This document shows, piece after piece, positions 1 through 5,091 of a stretch of 5,418 nucleotides of DNA. The notes below the pieces were generated by a model. The model ran no database searches and had not been told where the DNA came from. It saw nothing but the letters and a program-made list of their open reading frames with translations. Made by a program: the position numbers and the translations under genes. Origin of the DNA: Planctomycetota bacterium (GTDB lineage: Bacteria > Planctomycetota > Planctomycetia > Pirellulales > UBA1268); NCBI GenBank assembly GCA_027622795.1, contig JAQBZA010000246.1, forward strand, positions 1 through 5,418. The letters run 5' to 3'. Numbering within the stretch: the stretch's first letter is position 1; every line of letters begins with the position of its first letter.

Positions 1-1131
1 GAAGACGAGAAACTGCATATTGTCGTGCGGCGTGTCTCCCGGATCGAGCAGGTTGCCCAGCCGGCAGCCGAGCGACCAGTTGACGTGCTTGCCCGAGCCA
101 TTGATGCCGGCGAACGGCTTCTCATGGAGGAGGCAGGCCATGCCATACTTCGTCGCCACCCGGGTGAGCATCTGCATGATCGACTGCTGATGGTCGGTGG
201 CGATGTTGGCATTTTCGTAGAGGGGCGCGATCTCGTACTGGCTGGGGGCCACCTCGTTGTGCCGCGTCTTCACCGGCACGCCGAGCTTGAACAGCTCCCG
301 CTCCGTCTCCAGCATGCAGGCCAGCACCCGCTCGGGGATCGCCCCGAAATACTGGTCTTCAAACTCCTGCCCCTTCGGCGGCTTGGCGCCGAAGAGCGTG
401 CGGCCGGTCATCACGAGGTCGGGCCGCGCGAAGTAGAAGTTGCGATCGATGAGAAAATATTCCTGCTCCGGGCCGGCCGAGGCGGTCACCTGCCCGATAT
501 CCTTGTGGCCGAAGAGGGCGAGCACGCGGCGGGCCTGCTTGTCGACCGCCTGCATGCTCCGCAGCAGCGGCGTCTTCTTGTCGAGCGCCTCGCCCGTCCA
601 CGAACAGTAGGCGGTGGGGATGCAGAGCGTGGTGCCGTTGGGATTATCGAGCACATAGGCGGGGCTGGTCGGATCCCAGGCGGTGTAGCCGCGGGCCTCG
701 AAGGTGGCGCGGAGGCCGCCGGAAGGAAAGCTCGAAGCGTCGGGCTCACCCTGGATCAGTTCCTTGCCGGAGAACTCGGCGATCGCGTCACCCTCGCCGG
801 TGGGTGTGAGGAAGCTGTCGTGCTTCTCGGCCGTGAGGCCGGTGAGCGGATAGAAGACATGGGCGTAGTGGGTGGCGCCCTTCTCGATCGCCCAGTCTTT
901 CATCGCCAGCGCCACGGCATCGGCGATCGAGGGGTCGATCGGCTTGCCCTGCTTGATCGTCGCCTGCAGCACCTTGTAGACCGCCTTGGGGAGGCGGCTT
1001 TTCATCTCGGCATCATTGAAGACGTTGGAGCCGAAAATCGCGCTGGTGGGCGTTTCTCGGAAGTTCCAGGCCGGGCCGGCGGCCCGGTAGGCATTGACGG
1101 CGGCAACGGCACTGGTGCGGACGCTGGTCAT
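1..1131 (-). CDS. glnN: Glutamine synthetase type III (GlnN), N-terminal 377 residues; 3' end lies beyond the left edge
   Basis: The product would catalyse ATP-dependent ligation of ammonia to glutamate in the cytoplasm, the entry point of nitrogen assimilation. Visible motifs, in order: FGSNVFND (about 33-40); PLTGLTAEKHDSF (95-107), typical of type III enzymes; the catalytic-barrel strand GPEQEYFLID (220-229) with candidate metal-binding Glu222 and Glu224; KTRHNEVAPSQYE (288-300) with Glu293 and Glu300; and NGSGKHVNWS (344-353), the ATP/metal segment with His349. Type III enzymes are usually around 700 or more residues, so roughly half is present and the reading frame is still open at base 1. 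The ATG at 1131 is the earliest possible start, because an in-frame TGA lies at 1143-1141; AAGGA sits five bases before the ATG. The gene follows the S41 peptidase stop by 28 bases on the same strand and is probably cotranscribed with it. The whole visible frame is intact. Family assignment is very secure; whether it is this organism's main glutamine synthetase cannot be told. Confidence 0.95.
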   Translation of the reverse strand, partial: MTSVRTSAVAAVNAYRAAGPAWNFRETPTSAIFGSNVFNDAEMKSRLPKAVYKVLQATIKQGKPIDPSIADAVALAMKDWAIEKGATHYAHVFYPLTGLTAEKHDSFLTPTGEGDAIAEFSGKELIQGEPDASSFPSGGLRATFEARGYTAWDPTSPAYVLDNPNGTTLCIPTAYCSWTGEALDKKTPLLRSMQAVDKQARRVLALFGHKDIGQVTASAGPEQEYFLIDRNFYFARPDLVMTGRTLFGAKPPKGQEFEDQYFGAIPERVLACMLETERELFKLGVPVKTRHNEVAPSQYEIAPLYENANIATDHQQSIMQMLTRVATKYGMACLLHEKPFAGINGSGKHVNWSLGCRLGNLLDPGDTPHDNMQFLVF

Positions 1132-1134
1132 GGG

Positions 1135-1141
1135 CTTCCTT
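1135..1141 (-). promoter_or_regulatory. Ribosome binding site of glnN
   Basis: Reading on the minus strand, AAGGAAG lies just before the glnN ATG, with five bases between the AAGGA core and the start codon. It overlaps the first base of an in-frame TGA at 1143-1141, so it fixes the start codon. It is one of only two convincing Shine-Dalgarno sequences in the window. Confidence 0.65.
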
Positions 1142-1159
1142 CAGAAAGAGGGTTGCCCA

Positions 1160-2866
1160 TTACCTTACCGCACGGGAGATCGGTTGCGAGGTGGGCTGAG
1201 CTACAGTGCGGGGAGCCGACCGATGGGCGGCGGCGATGGCCGCCTGGAGGAAGGGATCGGCGGCGGGGGCGATTCGCTGACCGTCGACTGGCCGGGCGAC
1301 CGACTGCACAACCAGATCGGGCTCCACGCCGACATTGCTATACGGCCGACCGTTGGGGGAGAAGAACTTGGCCGTGGTCAGCCGCAGGCCAACGCCCGCC
1401 GTGTCGAGCGGGAAGATGCCCTGGATTGAGCCCTTGCCGTAGCTGCGAACCCCAACGATCGTGGCCCGGCCGTGATCTCGCATCGCCCCGGCAAAGATCT
1501 CGCTGGAGCTGGCCGAGTCGCCGTCGATCACCAGCACCAGCGGCATCCGCCAGGTGCCTGATCGGGTGGCCGAGTAGTTGAAGTCTTCATCGGGGCAGCG
1601 GCCACGGGTGGCCACCACGAGGCCCCGATCGAGGAACAGGTCGGCCACGTCGACGGCCGCGGAGAGCAGGCCGCCGGGATTGCCGCGAAGGTCGATGACG
1701 AGTGACCGCATGCCGTTCATATCGAGCCGTCGCAGGGCGGTCTCGAGATCAGCGGAGGTCGTCTTCTGAAACGAGGTGAGCTTGATGTAGGCCACACCGG
1801 TCGCGGGGTCGAGGATCTGCACGTCTTCGATGCTCGGCACATCGACATGCTCGCGACGAACCGTCATCGCCCGGGCCACGGCGCTGCCGCGGGCGACCGC
1901 CAGCGTGACGACCGAGCCTTCCGGCCCCTGCAGCAGTTGGGCCGCCTCGTCGACATTCATGCCCCCCAGTGACCGGCCACCGATACCGACCACATGATCG
2001 CCAGCCCGCAGGCCCGCCCGCTCGGCGGGGCTGCCGGGAATCACATGCACCACCAGCAGGCCGTCGTCGGCCCCCTTGAGCTCCACGCCAAGGCCCACGA
2101 AGTTGCCTTCGATCTGGGCGTAGAGATCATCGAGCTGGCCGGTGGTGAGGAAGGCCGAGTATTCGTCGAGGCCACCGACAGCCGCGGCTGTCATTTCCAT
2201 GATCGTGATCGCCGGTGGAATGCCGAGCGTGGAGTGGGCGATGCGGGCCACCCAGGCGGCGATCGTCTCGGCCTCGACCGGTGTGCCGACGGTGCGGCCG
2301 CCGATCACCCGCGACACCTGGTCGCGATAGAGCGTCCGCCGCTCTGGCGTCGCCTGAGCCGCGTAGAGCGAGGCGAAGGCCGGCTCTTCAATGGCCACGT
2401 CCATTGCCAGGCAGCCCCGCGACACCAGCCGGGCATAGTTGGGCGCGTCGACATGATGCGAGCCGATGCGGCCGAGCACCTCGCCGTAGACACGCCGTGC
2501 ATCGAGCTCCGAGAGGGCGGCGAGCCGATTACGGTAGGCGATCTCGGTGTGGCGACGGGCGACGTCGCAATGGATCTTGGCAAGGTCGTAGCGATGTTGG
2601 AGGTCGGGGGGCAGCGTGCCTTTACGAGCGGCTGGCTCACACATGCTCACCACATCGGACCACCGCCGCTCCTGCACGAGCCGAATCGTGCGGCTGGCCA
2701 GATCACTCTGGTGGGATGCCGGCGGGGCGACGCCTGGCAGCGGCTGGGGGCTCGACTCGGCGGCGGCGCCGAACGAGGCCGAGGCGGCCAACAGGATGGC
2801 ACACAGTGCCTGAAAAAGTCGGGCAGCCACGAGTCGAAGCGTCGTTGGTGCGGGTTCGACAGTCAC
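1160..2866 (-). CDS. Secreted PDZ/S41 carboxyl-terminal processing peptidase (CtpA/Prc-like), 568 aa
   Basis: This is a serine peptidase of family S41, which uses a Ser-Lys dyad and a PDZ domain to recognise and cut protein C-termini, usually in the cell envelope. A basic start followed by a hydrophobic stretch (about 17-33) and AAA at 34-36 forms a likely signal peptide. Residues 40-220 are a mostly helical region I cannot assign. GLDEYSAFL (232-240) and GNFVGLGVEL (254-263) lead into the PDZ domain (about 255-340), with PGSPAERAGLRAGD at 277-290. The protease core contains RGNPGG (394-399) and SASSSEIFAG (451-460). By alignment with E. coli Prc (Ser430, Glu433, Asp441, Lys455) the matching residues are Ser453, Glu456, Asp464 and Lys478, with identical spacing, so it should be active. 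The start is GTG at 2866: the upstream frame has no ATG, GTG or TTG before a TGA, and no clear Shine-Dalgarno is seen. GTG at codon 13 is a possible alternative and would still leave a signal peptide. A promoter lies upstream and glnN follows closely. Confidence 0.93.
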   Translation of the reverse strand: MTVEPAPTTLRLVAARLFQALCAILLAASASFGAAAESSPQPLPGVAPPASHQSDLASRTIRLVQERRWSDVVSMCEPAARKGTLPPDLQHRYDLAKIHCDVARRHTEIAYRNRLAALSELDARRVYGEVLGRIGSHHVDAPNYARLVSRGCLAMDVAIEEPAFASLYAAQATPERRTLYRDQVSRVIGGRTVGTPVEAETIAAWVARIAHSTLGIPPAITIMEMTAAAVGGLDEYSAFLTTGQLDDLYAQIEGNFVGLGVELKGADDGLLVVHVIPGSPAERAGLRAGDHVVGIGGRSLGGMNVDEAAQLLQGPEGSVVTLAVARGSAVARAMTVRREHVDVPSIEDVQILDPATGVAYIKLTSFQKTTSADLETALRRLDMNGMRSLVIDLRGNPGGLLSAAVDVADLFLDRGLVVATRGRCPDEDFNYSATRSGTWRMPLVLVIDGDSASSSEIFAGAMRDHGRATIVGVRSYGKGSIQGIFPLDTAGVGLRLTTAKFFSPNGRPYSNVGVEPDLVVQSVARPVDGQRIAPAADPFLQAAIAAAHRSAPRTVAQPTSQPISRAVR

Positions 2867-2888
2867 AGGAGCGATCCATTCGCGGGTC

Positions 2889-2906
2889 GCCGCGACATGT
2901 CGCGGC
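2889..2906. repeat. 18-base perfect palindrome in the leader of the S41 peptidase gene
   Basis: GCCGCGACATGTCGCGGC reads the same on both strands. It lies between the predicted promoter (-10 at 2942-2937) and the GTG start at 2866, leaving 22 bases to the start codon. As RNA it could fold into a 7-bp stem with a CATG loop; as DNA it could bind a symmetric dimer. The sequence shows the symmetry directly, but either role is inference. Confidence 0.6.
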
Positions 2907-2936
2907 CGGCAGCGGTCTCTCCGTCGACCGCCCGCG

Positions 2937-2965
2937 ATTATGGATCACGTTTCCAGGCCGGTCAA
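2937..2965 (-). promoter_or_regulatory. Sigma-70-type promoter for the S41 peptidase-glnN unit
   Basis: On the minus strand, a -35 box TTGACC (2965-2960) and a -10 box CATAAT (2942-2937) are separated by exactly 17 bases. Each box differs from consensus at one position. Transcription would start near 2930, giving a leader of about 64 bases before the GTG at 2866. The -35 box begins within the T tract of the upstream terminator. In a GC-rich genome such a match is uncommon by chance and its position is right, but planctomycete promoters are not always of this form. Confidence 0.6.
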
Positions 2966-2996
2966 AAAAACCTGCCCACCCACCGCGGCGGCGGGC
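2964..2996 (-). terminator. Intrinsic terminator of the glycosyltransferase gene
   Basis: On the minus strand, GCCCGCC (2996-2990) can pair with GGTGGGC (2980-2974) as a 7-bp stem with one G-U pair and a 9-base loop. Three bases later comes a run of seven T (2970-2964). It begins about 40 bases after the TAA of the glycosyltransferase gene. The loop is GC-rich and other pairings are possible, so the exact stem is uncertain. Confidence 0.55.
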
Positions 2997-3036
2997 CCGA
3001 CAATTGGAACCATCCGAAGAACCCGACCAGTCAGCC

Positions 3037-4236
3037 TTACCCCGGCTCTGGGTGGTGGCCTTTTACCAATGCCTCGTCGAGCGTTTTGATTGGAACAACC
3101 ATGTCTTGATGCCAGCCGCTACGGGTGGCCTCAATCATGACATGGCGAAGGCCGTTCACGTGGCTCAAAGCGGGATAGCACAGCCGGTTGACCCCCCGGG
3201 GCATCAGTTCGATGACCAGCGTGCCCGGCCGGCAATGGATGATGTGACTGAGGCCGGCGCCGTGGGCGGCCATCACAATGGCCGCCTCACGAAATAACTT
3301 TACCTGCTGCGCCAGGGGCAGCCCTTCGAGCTGCTGATCTTCAAACCCATGCTGCCGCCGCCATCCCGCAAACGCGTCGGCATTGTGCACGAGGCGAGAC
3401 CGGCTGCGCTCGATGAAGATCGAACGGGTTGCCGAACCGGGCTCGGCCACGCCGAGCCCGGTGGCGAGCGCAGCGGCCAATGGCCGGATCGCCTGCGTGA
3501 GCTGGAGCAAAGGCACGAGCAGTTCGTCGGCTTCGAGGTGGAGCGTGGCATGCGGCTGGATGACCTGATCGAGTGACACCCCGAGGGCGGTCAGCGACTC
3601 GCGTTGCCAGCGTGCATAGCCATCCACCACATACCAGTCGGCTCGCTCGCCACTGCGGAGCAGCGTCCACAGCCGCGGCAGCACTTCGGCCGTCCAGTGG
3701 AAAAAATTATGGGACCCAGTGGCATTCAGCACGGCCACGCGGCCCGGACACTCCCGCACCGAGGGAACGAGTCGTTCTCGCCAGGCATTGAGGGCGGCGT
3801 GTTTCCAGAATCGCGGGTTGAGCCTTCCGAAGGGAAGGTGTCGGCGAAAGCCGTCGGTGTCGCGTGGCGGCCACTCAAACTCCTGCAGGCAGGCGTCGGC
3901 GGCGGGCACATGGATCGTGCCAGTGCGGCCGACCACACGGCCCTGGGGGATGACAAGCACTACCGTTGCAGGCAGGTCACGGGCGGGGAGCGTTTGGGGA
4001 TGCCAGCCGGAGATGTTCCCAGTGTCACTCCAGGCGTGGTAGTGAAACTCAGGGAGCCGGGTGGCTGCATCGACGGTGACGGCACGGGCCGCTGTCGGGA
4101 ACTCCGTGAGAAGCTGCGCGACGGTGAGCAGCTGTGATGGACCCCGCTGCGGTCGGCTGACCGCGAGCAATGTGTCGTCGGCGAAGACGTATTTCCCAAC
4201 GCGAAATGTCCGCTGCTGGGCAAAGGGGTGATGCAT
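3037..4236 (-). CDS. Glycosyltransferase family 61 (DUF563-like) protein, 399 aa
   Basis: Members of this family (Pfam Glyco_transf_61, formerly DUF563) transfer sugars, in eukaryotes for example xylose or GlcNAc; bacterial members are mostly linked to surface polysaccharide and their substrates are largely unknown. Visible family hallmarks are NATGSHNFFHWTAEVLPRLW (171-190), matching the usual N-x-x-HW...LPRL pattern; IFIERSRSRLVHN (273-285), matching the common I-x-R-x..R-x-x-N segment; and FREAAIVMAAHGAGLSHIIH (315-334) followed by CRPGTLVIEL (335-344), the C-terminal HGAGL...PGT-x-x-IE signature. No signal peptide or membrane segment is seen, so a cytoplasmic protein is likely. The frame stays open upstream across the sigma gene, but ATG 4236 is chosen because codons before it fall in the divergent non-coding region and then antisense to the sigma gene. 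No clear Shine-Dalgarno precedes it. It stands alone, with no other polysaccharide genes in view and its own terminator, so its acceptor and donor cannot be guessed. Confidence 0.88.
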   Translation of the reverse strand: MHHPFAQQRTFRVGKYVFADDTLLAVSRPQRGPSQLLTVAQLLTEFPTAARAVTVDAATRLPEFHYHAWSDTGNISGWHPQTLPARDLPATVVLVIPQGRVVGRTGTIHVPAADACLQEFEWPPRDTDGFRRHLPFGRLNPRFWKHAALNAWRERLVPSVRECPGRVAVLNATGSHNFFHWTAEVLPRLWTLLRSGERADWYVVDGYARWQRESLTALGVSLDQVIQPHATLHLEADELLVPLLQLTQAIRPLAAALATGLGVAEPGSATRSIFIERSRSRLVHNADAFAGWRRQHGFEDQQLEGLPLAQQVKLFREAAIVMAAHGAGLSHIIHCRPGTLVIELMPRGVNRLCYPALSHVNGLRHVMIEATRSGWHQDMVVPIKTLDEALVKGHHPEPG

Positions 4237-4275
4237 GGAATGGTTGAACGCAGGCGGTGGCGGCCGCGGCAGAAT

Positions 4276-4299
4276 ATCGTTTTCAGGATCGTTTGGAGG
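4276..4299 (+). repeat. Imperfect 12-base tandem repeat
   Basis: ATCGTTTTCAGG (4276-4287) is followed without a gap by ATCGTTTGGAGG (4288-4299), with 10 of 12 positions identical. It lies in the divergent region, roughly 40-87 bases from either start codon. Two tandem sites about one helical turn apart could bind a regulator to one face of the DNA. That role is inference. Confidence 0.5.
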
Positions 4300-4320
4300 C
4301 TGAATTCCACCCGGAGCCCG

Positions 4321-4338
4321 GCCATCGCGCAGGATGGC
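4321..4338. repeat. Interrupted 6+6 dyad upstream of the sigma gene
   Basis: GCCATC (4321-4326) and GATGGC (4333-4338) are perfect inverted copies around a 6-base spacer. If the TACACT at 4351 is the -10 box, the dyad overlaps the expected -35 position (4328-4333), where an operator would block transcription. A 6-bp dyad in GC-rich DNA can arise by chance. Confidence 0.35.
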
Positions 4339-4350
4339 ATCGCTGTCGCG

Positions 4351-4356
4351 TACACT
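4351..4356 (+). promoter_or_regulatory. Possible -10 box of the sigma factor gene, suggesting a leaderless mRNA
   Basis: TACACT matches four of six positions of TATAAT. Six bases separate it from the A of the ATG at 4363, the normal distance from a -10 box to the transcription start. No -35 of the housekeeping type is found 17 bases upstream (CGCAGG), so the promoter may need an activator or another sigma factor. Confidence 0.3.
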
Positions 4357-4362
4357 ACAGTA

Positions 4363-5034
4363 ATGGCTGATACTCCGACGACTCCGGATCCGCCGGGAGG
4401 CCTTGCCAACGGCCAGCCCACGCTCGTGCTGCTCGACCGCGTGCGGCAGGGGGATGGCGACGCCGTGAACGGCCTTCTTGAGCGGCACCGCGAGACGATC
4501 AAGCGGATGATCGATCGTCGCATGGATCGGGGCGTGCAGCGGCGGGTCGATGCCAGCGATATCGTGCAGGATGTGATGATCGAGGCCAACCGGCGGCTGG
4601 GCGAGTACCTCGCCAACGCTACGATGCCGTTTCAGCTCTGGCTCAGGCACATGGCCCGCGATCGGCTGATCGATGCCCATCGCCGCCATCGCGTGGCGGC
4701 CACCCGGAGCGTCGATCGCGAGGTGCCGCTGGTGGTGCCCGACTCCGAAGGCGACCAGTCGCAGGCCGACCTTGGCGGGCAGATCACCGACCGCGAGCTT
4801 ACGCCGGCCGCCGCCGCCACCTGGCATGAACTGGAGCGGCGGTTTGCCGCCGCGGTGGAGCTTCTCGAGGAAGGCGACCGGCAGATCGTGCTCCTGCGGC
4901 ACTTCGAGCATCTTTCCACCGCCGAGGCGGCCGACGTGCTCGGGCTTTCCAAACCGGCCACCGGGATGCGGTATCTCCGGGCGATGCGGCGGTTACGGGC
5001 GTTGCTCGATGACGGTTCTGAATCAGGGGGCTGA
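4363..5034 (+). CDS. ECF-type RNA polymerase sigma factor, planctomycetal group, 223 aa
   Basis: An ECF sigma factor directs RNA polymerase to a dedicated promoter set. Region 2 spans about 22-110, including the acidic helix VDASDIVQDVMIEA (62-75), which binds the core enzyme, and FQLWLRHMARDRLIDAHRRH (90-109), covering the -10 recognition part. A variable linker rich in Asp, Gln and Ala (about 111-155) leads to region 4 (about 157-215), with GDRQIVLLRHFEHLSTAEAA (171-190) and the helix-turn-helix ADVLGLSKPATGMRYLRAMR (190-209) for -35 binding. The DASD-x-VQ wording and length are typical of planctomycetal ECF groups that sit beside Ser/Thr kinases. The frame extends upstream to ATGs at 4228, 4231 and 4240, but the extra residues would cover the divergent region and overlap the glycosyltransferase start, and homologous-looking sequence begins only after 4363. 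There is no Shine-Dalgarno before the chosen ATG. No anti-sigma gene is adjacent; the likely regulator is the kinase-like gene 57 bases downstream. Confidence 0.93.
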   Translation: MADTPTTPDPPGGLANGQPTLVLLDRVRQGDGDAVNGLLERHRETIKRMIDRRMDRGVQRRVDASDIVQDVMIEANRRLGEYLANATMPFQLWLRHMARDRLIDAHRRHRVAATRSVDREVPLVVPDSEGDQSQADLGGQITDRELTPAAAATWHELERRFAAAVELLEEGDRQIVLLRHFEHLSTAEAADVLGLSKPATGMRYLRAMRRLRALLDDGSESGG

Positions 5035-5040
5035 TCGCCG

Positions 5041-5065
5041 GCCTGCCGCCACGATGCTGGCAGGC
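5041..5065 (+). repeat. Hairpin A between the sigma factor and kinase genes
   Basis: GCCTGCC (5041-5047) pairs perfectly with GGCAGGC (5059-5065) across an 11-base loop, starting six bases after the sigma stop codon. No T tract follows, so it is not a standard terminator. Its right arm shares bases 5059-5062 with hairpin B, so both cannot form at once. Confidence 0.5.
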
Positions 5066-5080
5066 GCCTATGATGCCAGC
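5056..5080 (+). repeat. Hairpin B, next to the kinase ribosome binding site
   Basis: GCTGGCA (5056-5062) pairs perfectly with TGCCAGC (5074-5080) across an 11-base loop. It ends one base before the GAGGG ribosome binding site of the downstream gene. It competes with hairpin A for bases 5059-5062. Confidence 0.5.
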
Positions 5081-5081
5081 C

Positions 5082-5086
5082 GAGGG
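5082..5086 (+). promoter_or_regulatory. Ribosome binding site of the kinase-like gene
   Basis: GAGGG lies five bases before the ATG at 5092. Together with an in-frame TGA at 5071-5073 it fixes that ATG as the start. Confidence 0.6.
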
Positions 5087-5091
5087 TTTTC

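Larger units (their letters stand above)
4237..4362. promoter_or_regulatory. Divergent intergenic region between the glycosyltransferase and sigma factor genes
   Basis: These 126 bases must carry the 5' control signals of both flanking genes. For the plus-strand sigma gene there is a TACACT element near the start, a dyad and a 12-base tandem repeat (listed separately). For the minus-strand glycosyltransferase the only -10-like element is TATTCT within GATATTCT, at 4277-4272, with no good -35 at 17 bases. No ribosome binding site is seen for either gene. Confidence 0.5.

Noticed and set aside
25..1581. A 518-codon open frame on the plus strand opposite glnN and the end of the peptidase gene
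   Set aside because: It is antisense to two genes with strong family motifs, its protein is Arg/Gly/Ala-rich with no recognisable domain, and it crosses the boundary of both genes. Long antisense frames are common in GC-rich DNA.
2790..2820. Lipobox-like cysteine at residue 22 of the S41 peptidase
   Set aside because: The residues before Cys22 (Gln-Ala-Leu) do not fit the lipobox rule and the cysteine is in the middle of the hydrophobic core, so a normal signal peptidase site near 34-36 is more likely.
1994..3297. Two long overlapping plus-strand frames opposite the peptidase gene and the start of the intergenic region
   Set aside because: Low-complexity Arg-rich translations, no motifs, and they run through the promoter, terminator and the end of the glycosyltransferase gene.
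4228..4362. Upstream start of the sigma factor at 4228, 4231 or 4240
   Set aside because: The added 45 residues do not look like an ECF sigma N-terminus, would overlap the glycosyltransferase start codon, and would occupy the only space for both promoters.
4237..4911. N-terminal extension of the glycosyltransferase frame by 225 codons
   Set aside because: The extension lies antisense to the sigma gene and in the divergent region; the family-like sequence begins at the ATG at 4236.
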